NCBI GenBank assembly: GCA_947490345.1
Contig: CANLGL010000006.1
Location: 62,001 to 126,000, forward strand
Length of the DNA: 64,000 nucleotides
Direction: 5' to 3'
From: Deltaproteobacteria bacterium
Lineage (GTDB): Bacteria; Myxococcota_A; UBA796; SXON01
Part shown: in pieces, positions 19,466 through 29,402 of the stretch
How the letters are laid out: each line of letters begins with the position of its first letter
Position numbering within the stretch: position 1 is the stretch's first letter
Made by a program: the position numbers and the translations under genes
The notes under the pieces: generated by a model
The model's input: the letters and a program-made list of their open reading frames with translations, nothing else
What the model was told of the DNA's origin: nothing
The model's database searches: none

Positions 19466-22400
19466 ATGCTGACGACCCTGATTGCCCTGTACTCCGCAGT
19501 CTTTGCCGAGGAGCCCGCCACGCCCGAATGGGACATCGCGGCTGCGCATGGCCCAGGGAAGGACGTGAATTTCTCGACAAGGGAGGGCACGTGGATGGGC
19601 GTCGACGTCTCCCCCGACGGCGGATTCGTCCTGTTCGACCTGCTGGGGGACATCTACGAGGTGCCGCTCATCGGCGGCGTGGCCAGGCGCATCACGTCGG
19701 GGAACGCCTGGGACACCGACGCGCACTACGCGCGCGACAGCCACCGGATCGCGTTCACCTCGGACCGCGGCGGCAACGAGAACCTGTGGACGATGAAGCT
19801 CGACGGCACCGACGCCAGGGCCTTGACCGAGGACAAGGTAGACCGGTGGACCGACCCGGTGTGGGCCCCCGAGGCCGGGTGGCTGCTCGGCCGAAAGCGC
19901 ATGGTCGACACCCGCAGCATCGGCATCCAGGAGCTCTGGCTCATCCACGAAGAGGGCGGCACCGGCACGCAGATCACCTCCCTCGACGTCGATCCGCACG
20001 CGGGTGAGGCCGCGTTTTCCCCCGACGGTCGCTACCTGTGGTTCAGCACCCGCTCGGGCCGCTTCGAGTACGACCAGAACGTGCACCACGGGCTGTGGCA
20101 GCTCGTCCGCTACGATCGCGAGCTGGGCGAACGCACGGTGATGACCTCGCTCAGCGAAGGGGCCACCCGACCCACGCCCTCCCCCGACGGTCGTTCGCTG
20201 GCGTTTCTGACCCGCGACCGCGCCAACACGGTGCTGATGGTCATGGATGTCGCGACCGGACGCATGCGGCGCATCGCCGACGGCCTCGACAAAGACGCGA
20301 TGGAGGCCTTCGAGCTGCGGGGCACCTATCCGCGCATGGACTGGACCCCCGACAGCCGACAGATCGTCTACTGGGCGGGCGGAACCCTCTGGCGCGTCGA
20401 TGCCTCCAGCCTCGCGCGGGCGCAGATCCCCTTTCAGGCCACGGTAGAGCTGCGGGTGGCCGACTCGGTGCATCCGGCGCGCCGGGTGGAAGATGGGAAC
20501 GTCCATGCCAAGGTCATCCGCTGGCCGGCCGAAGCTCCCGACGGCACCGTCTACGCAGCGGCGCTGGGCCGCATCTGGGCCATCGGCCGCGACGGCAAGA
20601 GTCGCGGGCTGACGGCGGAGGCCGAGACGGCCTACTTCCCTTCGTTGAGCGCCGACGGACGGACGCTCTCGTACGTGACGTGGAGCGACATCGCCGGCGG
20701 GCAGGTGTGGAGCGGCCCGGTGGGACGGGCCAGCCAGATCACCCGCACCCGTGGCGACTACCAGTCGCCGGCGCTCAGTCGTGATGGAACAACGTTGGTG
20801 TTCCTCCGCGGCACCGGTGCCACCGTGGTCGGCAACGATCTCGGGGCCGAGGCCGCGTATGACCTGATGCTGGCTCCGGCGTCGGGCGGCGACGGGGTCC
20901 GGCTGCGCAGCATCCCCTTCCGCGGCAGCAACAGCCGCGCGCCCCGCCTCCAATGGAGCGCCGACGGGGCGCGCATCTACTGGATCGAGGACGAGTCCCC
21001 CGAGCCCAGGAAGCACGAAAAGACGGTGCTCAAGTCCTGCGATCGGCTCGGTCACGACGTGCGCATCCACCTTCGGGTCGATGGCGCCCAGGAGATCCGC
21101 GTCTCGCCCGACGGCCGCTGGGTGGCCTACAAGCACCAGCACCAGGCCTGGCTGGCGCCGATGCCCGCTCTGGGTTCCGTCACGATCGACGCCGCTTCCC
21201 TCCCCGCGCGCAAGCTCACCGGCGTCGCCGGGGACTGGCTCGACTTCGCCGGCAGCAAGGTCACCTGGTCCCACGCGGACCGCTTCTACTCGCTCGATAC
21301 CGCCGGCGTGCTCAAGAAAGACGCCAAGGAGCTCCCCAAGCCGGAGGAGCGGGCGCTCGACGTCACGGCGCCTCGCCTTGTCGGGCAGGGCACCATCGCC
21401 TTCACCAACGCGCACATCCTCACGATGGACGACGCCGGGGAGATCGACCGCGGGACGGTCGTAGTGCGCGATCGCCGCATCGTCGCGGTGGGGGCCGACG
21501 TGCTTCCGCCGGATGGCGCACAGATCATCGATGTGCACGGCGCCACCTTGCTTCCGGGGCTCATCGACGTGCACGCCCACCTGCACTACGCCTCGGGCGA
21601 CGTCTTCCCCGAGCAGGAGTGGCGGCACCTGGTCAACCTCGCCTACGGGGTCACCACGGTTTTCGACCCGAGCGCCGCCACTGACCTCGTCTTCGGCCAG
21701 GCCGAGCTGGTCGAGAGCGGGAGGATGGCCGGGCCGCGCACCCTGTCCACGGGGTTCATCCTCTACGGTGCCGACGATACCCAGGGCGCCAAGATCGAGA
21801 CCTACGAGGACGCCGAAGCCCACGTGCGCCGGCTCATGCGCTACGGCGCCTGGGGCGTGAAGTCGTACCAGCAGCCGTGGCGTCGTCAGCGCCAGTGGAT
21901 CGTCGAGGCCTGCCGCAAGCTCGGTATCCTCGATGTTCCAGAGGGAGGCGGCGACCTGTTCATGAACATGACGATGGTCCTGGATGGCCACTCGTCCATC
22001 GAACACGCGCTGCCGGTGGCGCCGGTCTACGCCGACGTCAAGAGCCTCTGGGCCAGCTCGGGCACCACCTACGTGCCGACGCTCCTGGTGGCCTACGGCG
22101 GGGTCACCGGGGAGGTCTCGTGGTTCCAGCGCGAGCGCATCTGGGAGGACGCCCGCCTGGCGCGCCTGACGCCGCCGGACGTGCTGATGAGCCGCGGCTA
22201 CCGGCTCGGCATCAACATCCGGGACGACCAGGAGTTCCACCATCGCACCGTCGCCGCCGACGCCGCGGCGCTCCAGCGCCTGGGCGTGAACGTGGCGCTC
22301 GGCGCGCACGGGCAGCTCCAGGGGCTCGGCCCGCACTGGGAGTTGGAAGACCTCGGCGGGCGCGGCGCCATGACCGCTGGGCAGGCGTTGATGGCCGCCA

Positions 22401-22666
22401 CGATGGGCGGCGCGCGGCACCTGGGCCTCGACCAGGACATCGGCTCCATCCGCGAAGGCAAGGTCGCCGACCTGTTCATCGTGCAAGGCGACCCGCTCAC
22501 CAACCTCGCCGCCGCCCGCGAGGTGCAGTGGGTCATGAAGGATGGCGTGCTCTACGACGCCGCCACGATGGACCGGCTGAGCCCACGCCCGCAGGCACGC
22601 AATGCGCTCATCTGGGAGGTGGCGCGCAAGGCGATGGACACCGCGACGCCGGTGCAGCGGCCGTAG
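19466..22666 (+). CDS. Exported TolB-like propeller / amidohydrolase fusion
   Basis: The 1066-residue protein has a short signal peptide (MLTTLIALYSAVFA). Residues 30-640 carry many PD40/TolB-type blades (SPDGRYLWFSTRSG, SPDGRSLAFLTRD, SPDGRWVAYKHQH). The C-terminal 420 residues are a metal-dependent amidohydrolase: ITNAHI-like strand, GLIDVHAHLHYASG at about 695 with two metal-binding histidines, SSIEHALPV, and the C-terminal GSIREGKVADLFIVQGDP typical of imidazolonepropionase-like and prolidase-like enzymes. It probably hydrolyses amide or cyclic imide bonds outside the cytoplasm. The substrate cannot be inferred. Confidence 0.85.
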   Translation: MLTTLIALYSAVFAEEPATPEWDIAAAHGPGKDVNFSTREGTWMGVDVSPDGGFVLFDLLGDIYEVPLIGGVARRITSGNAWDTDAHYARDSHRIAFTSDRGGNENLWTMKLDGTDARALTEDKVDRWTDPVWAPEAGWLLGRKRMVDTRSIGIQELWLIHEEGGTGTQITSLDVDPHAGEAAFSPDGRYLWFSTRSGRFEYDQNVHHGLWQLVRYDRELGERTVMTSLSEGATRPTPSPDGRSLAFLTRDRANTVLMVMDVATGRMRRIADGLDKDAMEAFELRGTYPRMDWTPDSRQIVYWAGGTLWRVDASSLARAQIPFQATVELRVADSVHPARRVEDGNVHAKVIRWPAEAPDGTVYAAALGRIWAIGRDGKSRGLTAEAETAYFPSLSADGRTLSYVTWSDIAGGQVWSGPVGRASQITRTRGDYQSPALSRDGTTLVFLRGTGATVVGNDLGAEAAYDLMLAPASGGDGVRLRSIPFRGSNSRAPRLQWSADGARIYWIEDESPEPRKHEKTVLKSCDRLGHDVRIHLRVDGAQEIRVSPDGRWVAYKHQHQAWLAPMPALGSVTIDAASLPARKLTGVAGDWLDFAGSKVTWSHADRFYSLDTAGVLKKDAKELPKPEERALDVTAPRLVGQGTIAFTNAHILTMDDAGEIDRGTVVVRDRRIVAVGADVLPPDGAQIIDVHGATLLPGLIDVHAHLHYASGDVFPEQEWRHLVNLAYGVTTVFDPSAATDLVFGQAELVESGRMAGPRTLSTGFILYGADDTQGAKIETYEDAEAHVRRLMRYGAWGVKSYQQPWRRQRQWIVEACRKLGILDVPEGGGDLFMNMTMVLDGHSSIEHALPVAPVYADVKSLWASSGTTYVPTLLVAYGGVTGEVSWFQRERIWEDARLARLTPPDVLMSRGYRLGINIRDDQEFHHRTVAADAAALQRLGVNVALGAHGQLQGLGPHWELEDLGGRGAMTAGQALMAATMGGARHLGLDQDIGSIREGKVADLFIVQGDPLTNLAAAREVQWVMKDGVLYDAATMDRLSPRPQARNALIWEVARKAMDTATPVQRP

Positions 22667-22699
22667 GCGCGGACGGGCGGGGGTCGGTTACGCTGCCGC

Positions 22700-23976
22700 A
22701 TGCGGATCACTTCCGTCGAGATCGAGAACTTTCGGAGCATCGGCAAGCTGACGATGCGAGACCTGGGCCCTTTCGTTGTGCTCTACGGGCCCAACGGGGG
22801 CGGGAAGTCCAACATACTGAGGGCGATCGACTGTGGGATGGAGGCGTTCGCCGCCGTGATCGGCGCGCCAGGGATCCGCGCGATTCAGCCTACGCTTGAC
22901 GACCTACGCCTGGGAGCGGAGACGATCAAGGTGACGCTCGAGATCGAGGTGGAGCCGGTGACTGCGACGTCAGGCCAGCGCGTCGTTGGCTTGGCGACGA
23001 CGACCAGCTGGCCGCGATCCGATGGGCCCATGGCACCCAAAACCACGGTCCGAATCATCGACGAAACCGTGCGAGGACCCGACCCAACCTTTGGAGGCGC
23101 ACCCGCCAAGGCTTCGAACCGGAACTCGCGAGGGCGTTCCTGACGGCCGCGGGAAATTTCTCCCGCCTCGACGACGTCCGCTCTTTCGTCCACCGCCGCA
23201 CCAACGCCGACGGAAACGCCGCGTTCTCTCTGGATGTACTCCAACTGCTGGCCGCCGGCCGGGTAGAGGAGGCCGTCGCTCGGGCCGGGACCAGCGGCGA
23301 TGACCGGCTGCAGGAGGCGTTCGAGCGCCTGCGCACCTTGCTCTCGCAGCCGCCGCTGAACCTACCCCGCATCGAAGCGGTCGTGCCCAACAACGAGTAC
23401 CGGCTTCGCCTGCGAGTCGACGACGGTGACAAGCGGAGAACCATCCCCGCCTCGCTGGCGAGCTTGGGCGAGCAGCAGGTGATCAGCCTCCTTGGCGCCG
23501 TTCTGTTCAGCGGAAGGCGCTGTGTTGCGCTGGAAGAACCCGAGGCGCATCTGCACGCACCGACGACGGGTCGCGCGCTCCGTGAGGTGCTGCGGAACCT
23601 CGTCCGGGACGTCGATCTCGATCAACTCTTCGTCGCGACCCACAGCAATCTGTTCGACCTCGACAACACCGGCTTCTGGTCCGTGTTCCGCGATGCAACT
23701 GGCACCGTCGCCATCCGCGAGAACGAGCTCGGAAAGATCGACGCCGACCACCTCTTCGAGCCTGGGCCGGCCAAGCGGGTGCTGCAGGACATTCTGAGAC
23801 TGGGCGACCCCGAACAGGTCGTCGCGAGTGGCGCGGATGGAGCGCCGATCACAGCGCGGGAGATGCTCACCCACCTGCAAGAGGACACGGCGCTGGGCGT
23901 CAAGTACGCCTCCGAGCTGAGCCGCGCCGCAGCGCGGATGTTCGTGCGCGAAAAGCCGAAGCTCGGCGAGGGCTGA
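22700..23976 (+). pseudogene. AAA ATPase (OLD/RecF-like AAA_21 type), frameshifted
   Basis: The reading frame opens with MRITSVEIENFRSIGKLTM and Walker A GPNGGGKSN, typical of SMC-like AAA ATPases. A second frame from about 23098 continues the same protein: LASLGEQQVISLLG (signature-like), VALEEPEAHLHAPT (Walker B) and FVATHSNLFDL. The frame changes by one base somewhere between 22975 and 23098, and the segment between (DDDQLAAIRWAHG in one frame, TTVRIIDETVRGPDP in another) suggests more than one indel. Intact, it would be about 425 residues. It may be a decayed gene or a base-calling error. A partner nuclease gene is not adjacent. Confidence 0.75.
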
Positions 23977-24053
23977 CTTGGAGGCTCGTGTCGCCGCCGG
24001 AGCTGCCGCTGAGTGACGACGTCCCAACCGATCAGAATCCCTCCGACCAGGTA

Positions 24054-25151
24054 CTAGAACGGCCCCTGGACACACTCGGGCATGATCTGAAGCGAGGTGC
24101 GCGCGGCTTCGTCGATGGGCGTCGCCTCAGCGTCGAGCAGGATGGCGCTCCACCCTACAGTCCCACTCGCGAAAAGCATCGAGGTCGCCTGCGCAAGTTC
24201 GGTGGGCGCGGGCCGCCACAACATCGCGACCGGGGTGGTGCCTGAGCAGGCGGCGTTCTGGCGTGTGTCGTATGGGTCCCAAGCGCCGTCGCCGTTTTCG
24301 TCGAGGTAGGTGTGGGGCACCTCGATCGCGGCGACCGCGCCGATGATCGCGGGCTCCCAGATGCGATCAGGGGCGGGCTCGCCGCTCTGGGTGAGGCTCC
24401 AGGTCGCTTCCAGCGGCTGGTCCAGCAGCATGGCTGGGAGGCCGGTGCCATCGAAGAGTTGGCCCGAGGCGAGCAGCAGGAACATGCCCTCGGTGTCACC
24501 CGCATAGGTGCCGCTGAGCGTGACCTCGTTGATCGGGGCCAGGCTGGCGGGCAGGGGGATGGCGGCGATGGCGCCCAGGGCAATGCTGCCGTCGGCGCCG
24601 AAGGCCATGGTGTTCCAGCCTTCCACCAGCCCGATGGAGGCCGCGGCCGCGGAGATGTCCCCGGTCAGAAAGACCGGCCACTCCAGCCCGACGCCTAGGT
24701 AAGGATCGTCGCCGTCATGCGCGCCGTCGCCCCCGACGTCCCGATACAGGGACGGGACGAAGATCGCGAGGAACATGCCGGGGGAATCGACGGGATCGAT
24801 CTCGAAGAGCAGCGACGCATCCGGCGTCGGCCCGGTGACATCCACGTGTTGAGTGGGCGCGGCCGCGTCGAGGAAGGCGTCGCCGAAGACCAGCGGATCC
24901 AGCCCGATCGAGACCGGATCGAGCCAACGGAGCTCGATCCGACTGCCGGCGTAGTCGCCATGGAGGTCGAAGCCCAGCGTGGTGGTCGGCGTGCCCGTGT
25001 CGGCGGTGTCGCCCGTGTCTGCGGTGTCGCCGGTGTCGGTGTCGCCGGTGTCCGCGGCGGTGTCGCCGGAGTCGGTGCTGCCGCCGGAGTCGGTCCCGGT
25101 GCCGGTGTCGCAAGCGGCCAGCGCGAGGGCGCCGAGAATGGAAAGTCGCAT
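24054..25151 (-). CDS. Stalk lipoprotein with Asp-Thr-Gly linker
   Basis: The product is 365 residues from the ATG at 25151. GGAG lies 5 bases before that ATG but abuts an in-frame GTG at 25157, so the ATG is preferred. Signal MRLSILGALALAAC is followed by Asp at +2. A low-complexity linker of repeated DTGDT/TADTGD units covers residues 18-55. The globular part is beta-rich (FDLHGDYAGSRIELRWLDP) with a Ca-loop-like DENGDGAWDPYD near the C-terminus. No family was recognised. The acidic linker probably holds the domain away from the membrane. Confidence 0.7.
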   Translation of the reverse strand: MRLSILGALALAACDTGTGTDSGGSTDSGDTAADTGDTDTGDTADTGDTADTGTPTTTLGFDLHGDYAGSRIELRWLDPVSIGLDPLVFGDAFLDAAAPTQHVDVTGPTPDASLLFEIDPVDSPGMFLAIFVPSLYRDVGGDGAHDGDDPYLGVGLEWPVFLTGDISAAAASIGLVEGWNTMAFGADGSIALGAIAAIPLPASLAPINEVTLSGTYAGDTEGMFLLLASGQLFDGTGLPAMLLDQPLEATWSLTQSGEPAPDRIWEPAIIGAVAAIEVPHTYLDENGDGAWDPYDTRQNAACSGTTPVAMLWRPAPTELAQATSMLFASGTVGWSAILLDAEATPIDEAARTSLQIMPECVQGPF

Positions 25152-25197
25152 GTTCACTCCAGGAGGGTGATGGTGTGCCGCAGCCTATCCTGGTCGA

Positions 25198-26541
25198 TCA
25201 CGCCGGCGCCGCCGCGCTGACGACGCGCATCGCCGGCTCCAGGAACCACCGTCGCGACCGCCAACGCCACAGCAGCACCACCAGCAACAACACGAGCTCG
25301 CCCGTCAAGCCCAACCAGGCGCCCACCGCGCCCAAGTGGGCGTACCGTGCCAGCAGCACGCCGACAGGCAGCTTCACGAACCAGGACAGCGTGAGGCTGG
25401 CCACGAGGGTGAAGCGGGTGTCGCCGGCGCCGTCGAGCGAGAAGTAGGTCACGGTCGCGACCGCATCCACGAGCTGGAACGCCGCGGCGATCCAGAGCAA
25501 GTTGCGGGCGATCGGCACCACTTCAGGGGCCGCGCCGAACGCGGAGATCAGCAGGTGAGGCGCCAGCACGAAGCCGAGCCCACCCAACGCCATCACGACG
25601 ATGGCGGTGACCGACCCGGCCCGCCAAGCGGCGTGCGCGTCGTCGGCGTTCTTGGCCCCGACGGCTTGTCCTACCAGCACCGCGGTCGCTTCTGCGATCG
25701 CCAGCCCCGGCAAGAAGCTGAGCATCAACACCCGGATCGCGATCACATGCGCGGCCAGCTCCACGTCGCTTATCGACGCGAGCACGCCCGTGAGCAGGGT
25801 CCACGCGAAGATGTCCAGCAAGCGCTGCACCCCGATGGGGAGGCCCAGACGGAAGCTCTCGGCCAATAGCGCCCGATGGGGACGCCATCGCACCCGGCGC
25901 AGTGTGGGCCACGCCGCCCGGAACAGCCAGAGGGCGGAAACGGAGAGCGAGATCACCCCGGCCCATGCCGCGCCCCGGATGCCCAGGGCGGGGATGGGGC
26001 CCGCGCCGCTCACCAGCACCGCGTCGAGGGCGACACAGAGCAGGTTGGCGGTGACGTTTGCGGCCATGGGGGTGCGGGTGTCCCCGCGCCCCTCGAACCA
26101 GGCGGTGAAGGCCATGACCAATAGCGCGATGGGGGCGGCGTAGACGCGGACCGTGAAGTACGCGAGCGCCTCTTCCCGAACAGCCGAGGTTGCCCCGAGC
26201 AGGTGGAACATCGGCGATCCAAGTGGCGAGGCGATCACCACCGCAAGCCCTGTGCCCAGTGCGAGCCACACGGCCTGCCAGCCGAGCACCTCCACGGTGG
26301 ACGATCGCTCGGCACCCGTGGCTTGTGCTGTCGCGACCCGGAGACCGCGCACGAGCCCCATGGGCAGCCCGATGAACAAGAACGTGCCGGTTACGGCGAG
26401 GCCGATGGCGGCGAGGGGAATGGTGCCGAGGCGACCGACGAAGATCGCGTCGGCGGCGGACATGAGCGAGTAGCTCATCATCGAGATCATGACGGGCCAT
26501 GCGAGGCGCAGGATGCGCAGGGGCCCAGAGAAAAAAGACAT
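25198..26541 (-). CDS. MATE-family multidrug/cation antiporter
   Basis: The 447-residue protein has twelve predicted membrane helices in two similar halves. Typical MATE features are the N-terminal RLAWPVMISMMSYSLMSAADAIFVGRLG (helix 1 and the loop), GLPMGLVRGLRVATAQATGA, and the second-half LPIGVQRLLDIFAWTLL. Such proteins export drugs or metabolites in exchange for Na+ or H+. GAGG lies 5 bases before the ATG. It is alone on its strand, with 46 bases to the lipoprotein gene downstream. The substrate is not predictable. Confidence 0.88.
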   Translation of the reverse strand: MSFFSGPLRILRLAWPVMISMMSYSLMSAADAIFVGRLGTIPLAAIGLAVTGTFLFIGLPMGLVRGLRVATAQATGAERSSTVEVLGWQAVWLALGTGLAVVIASPLGSPMFHLLGATSAVREEALAYFTVRVYAAPIALLVMAFTAWFEGRGDTRTPMAANVTANLLCVALDAVLVSGAGPIPALGIRGAAWAGVISLSVSALWLFRAAWPTLRRVRWRPHRALLAESFRLGLPIGVQRLLDIFAWTLLTGVLASISDVELAAHVIAIRVLMLSFLPGLAIAEATAVLVGQAVGAKNADDAHAAWRAGSVTAIVVMALGGLGFVLAPHLLISAFGAAPEVVPIARNLLWIAAAFQLVDAVATVTYFSLDGAGDTRFTLVASLTLSWFVKLPVGVLLARYAHLGAVGAWLGLTGELVLLLVVLLWRWRSRRWFLEPAMRVVSAAAPA

Positions 26542-26885
26542 GACGACCTCGCGCGCGGCGAGAGAGGGGCCCGGGATGCGGGCGGAGCGTGCACACGGGC
26601 ACGCCGGGAGAACGCCCGGTCAGGGGCGGAGTTCCACCGTTAGCGGCAGAACGTCAAACGCGCGGATTCGTGCCCTTTGGGGGACACCCGGTGCCGACTA
26701 CGACACCCACCGCGGCGCTTCGCTGGCAGGGGATGGTGTCGTACATCGGAGCTCCGGGACGGGGGGGTGCGCTGCGTTTGTAGTCACGGCGCCCCGGCAC
26801 CGTCAACAGCTTTGTCACGGGATGTCGCGGCGCACCCGAACCCGACGCACGCCACCGCGGTTACGCTCGGGGTCGAGGACGCCCC
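26542..26885. other. Gene-free divergent intergenic region
   Basis: These 344 bases separate the divergent MATE and malic enzyme genes. No gene, tRNA or clear terminator is visible. Promoters for both genes must lie here, but no convincing -35/-10 pair was found. Confidence 0.5.
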
Positions 26886-28634
26886 ATGGCCCGACTCAGC
26901 CGCTACTTCGAGACCTTCCGCGACCCCGACGGCGAGTACAAGATGCGGGTCTTCACCGACGGCCACGCGGTCCTGCGGCTGGCGGCGACCAACAAGGGAT
27001 TGGCATTTTCAGAGGAAGAACGGATCGAGTTCAAGCTCGACGGGCTGTTGCCACCCCAGGTCGCGACCCTGGAGCAGCAGCTGGCGCGAACCCGCGCCGC
27101 GTATCTTTGCGAGCCGACGCCGATCGCCCGGTATCAGTACCTGCGCGGTCTGCAGGAGCGCAACGAGCTGTTGTTCTACGCCCTCTTGCAGGACCACCTC
27201 GTCGAGATGTTGCCGATCATCTACACCCCCACCGTCGGCGAGGCGGTCCAGAAGTTCTCGGCGCTTTTCCAGAACTCGCGCGGCCTGTCGCTCTCGCCCG
27301 GGAACGTCGATCGTGCCCACGAAGCCGTCGACAACGGCTTCTACGACGACGTGCGAATGATTGTCGCGACCGATTCCAGCGCCATCCTCGGCATCGGGGA
27401 TCAGGGCTACGGGGGGCTGGCCATCCCGATCGGGAAGCTCTCGTTGTACACCGCCGGCGGTGGCGTCAGCCCCTACCGCACGCTCCCCGTCGCGCTTGAC
27501 GTCGGCACCGATCGCGCCGATCTACGCGAGGACCCCGACTACGTGGGCGTGCGCCAACCGCGCCTGAAGGGTGAGGCCTACCTCGACTTCATGGACAAGT
27601 TCGTGGACGCGATCAAGGCCCGCTACCCCCGGACGATCCTGCAGTGGGAGGACCTGTCCAAGGACACCGCGTTCACCGTGCTCAAGCGCTATCGGCATCG
27701 TATTGCGTCCTTCAACGATGACGTCCAGGGCACCGGTGCCGTCGCGCTTGCGGGGGTGATCAACGCGTGCAAGCTCCGCGGCCAACGGCTGTCCGAGCAG
27801 CGCATCATCGTCTACGGCGCCGGCGCCGGCGGCGGCGGGGTGGCGATGGCGATGCACGAGGGGCTGATGCGCGACGGGCTCAGCTCTGAGGCCGCTTACG
27901 CACGGTTGTTCGTGCTCGACTCCAAGGGGCTCTTGCTCCAGAGCCGCGAGATGGAGGACTACAAGCGCCCCTTCGCCAAGTCGGCAGCCGAGCTTGCCGG
28001 GTGGACCCTGGCCAGCGGCACGCCCAACCTCGAGGAGACGATCATCGGCAGCGGCGCGACGATCCTCCTCGGGCTCAGCGGCGTGCCCGGCTCCTTCACC
28101 GAGGTGCACGCCCGGGCGATGGCGGCCAACACCGACCGCCCGGTCATCTTCCCGCTGTCCAACCCCACGACTTCGTGCGAGGCGACCCCCGAAGAGCTCC
28201 TCCGCTGGACCGATGGCATGGGCATCGTCGCCACCGGGAGCCCGTTCCCTCCGGTGCGCCTCTCCACTGGCGAGGAGGTGCCCGTCGGCCAGGGCAACAA
28301 CGCCTTCATCTTCCCGGGGCTCGGCTTCGGCGCCATCCTCGCCAACGCCACTCAGGTGACCGACGGCATGGTCATGGCCGCGTCCGTCGCGCTCGCCGAG
28401 TACACCGAGCAGCACCACCTCGCCAACGGGCTGGTCTACCCCCCGATCGGCGAGCTGCAGGAGGTGTCGATCATCGTCGCCGCGCGGGTCATCGCGCAGG
28501 CCTTCGCCGATGGGGTCGCGACCACGACGAAGCTCACCCCCGAGACCGCCGAGACCTACGTGCGGGAGCACTTCTGGCGGCCGAGGTACCTGCCGTTCGT
28601 GCGGGGGACGGGGCGGCGCGCGACGGACGAGTGA
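26886..28634 (+). CDS. maeA: NAD-dependent malic enzyme
   Basis: The 582-residue protein oxidatively decarboxylates malate to pyruvate, linking the TCA cycle to pyruvate. Family motifs: IIYTPTVGEAVQKFS, VATDSSAILGIGDQGYGGLAIPIGKLSLYTAGGG, RLKGEAYLDFMDKFVDA, WEDLSKDTAF and FNDDVQGTGAVALAG. The nucleotide-binding turn is VYGAGAGGGGVAMAM at about 310. The C-terminus holds IFPLSNPTTSCEATPEE. Length fits the large SfcA/MaeA class. The N-terminal 60 residues are slightly longer than usual. GAGG lies 6 bases before the ATG. NAD versus NADP use is inferred from family only. Confidence 0.92.
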   Translation: MARLSRYFETFRDPDGEYKMRVFTDGHAVLRLAATNKGLAFSEEERIEFKLDGLLPPQVATLEQQLARTRAAYLCEPTPIARYQYLRGLQERNELLFYALLQDHLVEMLPIIYTPTVGEAVQKFSALFQNSRGLSLSPGNVDRAHEAVDNGFYDDVRMIVATDSSAILGIGDQGYGGLAIPIGKLSLYTAGGGVSPYRTLPVALDVGTDRADLREDPDYVGVRQPRLKGEAYLDFMDKFVDAIKARYPRTILQWEDLSKDTAFTVLKRYRHRIASFNDDVQGTGAVALAGVINACKLRGQRLSEQRIIVYGAGAGGGGVAMAMHEGLMRDGLSSEAAYARLFVLDSKGLLLQSREMEDYKRPFAKSAAELAGWTLASGTPNLEETIIGSGATILLGLSGVPGSFTEVHARAMAANTDRPVIFPLSNPTTSCEATPEELLRWTDGMGIVATGSPFPPVRLSTGEEVPVGQGNNAFIFPGLGFGAILANATQVTDGMVMAASVALAEYTEQHHLANGLVYPPIGELQEVSIIVAARVIAQAFADGVATTTKLTPETAETYVREHFWRPRYLPFVRGTGRRATDE

Positions 28635-28642
28635 TTCGGGCT

Positions 28643-28692
28643 GGTTCCACCTCCCGGTGGCTGGGGGGCGTCGCGAGCCAGGGCCGGCGGCG
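28643..28692. repeat. 50-bp dispersed repeat, copy A
   Basis: 47 of 50 positions match 41599-41648 in the same orientation. It contains CACCTCCCGGTGGCTGGGG and GCGAGCCAGGGCCGGCGGCG. Both copies lie just beyond a gene end or start in a non-coding gap. Confidence 0.7.
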
Positions 28693-28705
28693 ATTGCGGG
28701 CCGGC

Positions 28706-28798
28706 GCGGCGCCACCCCGGGCTACGCTCCAGCGCTCCACCGCGAGCCGCCCATGCGCATCCTGAACCTGCTCGCCCGCCTGCAACCCGAACACGCCC
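28706..28798. repeat. 93-bp direct repeat, copy A (5' of Uma2 gene)
   Basis: 91 of 93 positions match 29652-29744. It covers the upstream region and the first 15 codons of the DUF1003 gene. The repeats bracket the Uma2 gene, which points to a duplication created when that gene arrived. Confidence 0.85.
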
Positions 28799-28827
28799 CA
28801 CCGCCCCACTTGGCGGCGGTGCTATGA
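28753..28827 (+). pseudogene. 24-codon truncated copy of the DUF1003 gene, overlapping Uma2 start
   Basis: The first 15 residues (MRILNLLARLQPEHA) equal the start of the DUF1003 protein at 29699. The frame then diverges and stops at 28827. The stop TGA overlaps the ATG of the Uma2 gene at 28824 (ATGA), so the remnant may act as a translated leader that feeds ribosomes to Uma2. Confidence 0.6.
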
Positions 28828-29402
28828 TCGGGGCGATGTCCGAAGCCCGTCGAAAGGCGACCTACGCCGACCTCCTCGCGCTCCCCGACCACCTCGTCGG
28901 CGAGATTCTCGCGGGAGAGGTGGTCACCAGCCCGCGCCCGGCGACGCCGCACGCCCGCGCGTCAACCATCGCGGGTGGCGAGCTGGCCACTTCCTTCGAT
29001 CGGAAACCCGGCGGCCCGAGGGGACCCGGCGGCTGGTGGATCCTCGACGAGCCGGAGCTGCACCTCGGCGAGGAGGTGTTGGTGCCCGATCTCGCCGGCT
29101 GGCGGCGGGAGCGGGTTCCGGAAGGGTTGGGGGGCGCGGCCCTCACCGTCGTTCCCGATTGGATCTGCGAGGTGCTCTCCCCGGCCACCGGGCGCCACGA
29201 CCGGCTCCGGAAGATGCCGGTGTACGCGCGGCACCGCGTCGCGCACGCCTGGCTCATCGAGCCGATCCAGCGCACCCTGGAGGTCTACCGCCTTCAGGGC
29301 GAACACTGGCTGCTCACCGCGGCGTTCGGCGACGAGGAGTTCGTGCGCGCCGAGCCGTTCGAGGCGATCGAGGTCGAGCTTTCGCGCTGGTGGTTGGAGT
29401 GA
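28824..29402 (+). CDS. Uma2-family putative restriction-endonuclease-like protein
   Basis: The 192-residue DUF820/Uma2 protein contains the PD-(D/E)XK-like core: TYADLLALPDHLVGEILAGEVV, WWILDEPELHLGEEVLVPDLAGWRRE (acidic cluster with VPDLAGW), PDWICEVLSPATGRHDRLRK and VYARHRVAHAWLIEP. Such proteins are abundant in multicellular bacteria; many are presumed nucleases, but biological roles are largely unknown. An ATG at 28836 is an alternative start. It lies between two copies of a 93-bp repeat and overlaps a truncated leader frame, both signs of recent insertion. Confidence 0.85.
   Translation: MIGAMSEARRKATYADLLALPDHLVGEILAGEVVTSPRPATPHARASTIAGGELATSFDRKPGGPRGPGGWWILDEPELHLGEEVLVPDLAGWRRERVPEGLGGAALTVVPDWICEVLSPATGRHDRLRKMPVYARHRVAHAWLIEPIQRTLEVYRLQGEHWLLTAAFGDEEFVRAEPFEAIEVELSRWWLE

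Noticed and set aside
26542..26885. tRNA or small RNA gene in the MATE-maeA gap
   Set aside because: No cloverleaf, TTCGA-type T loop or CCA end was found, and no strong terminator is present.
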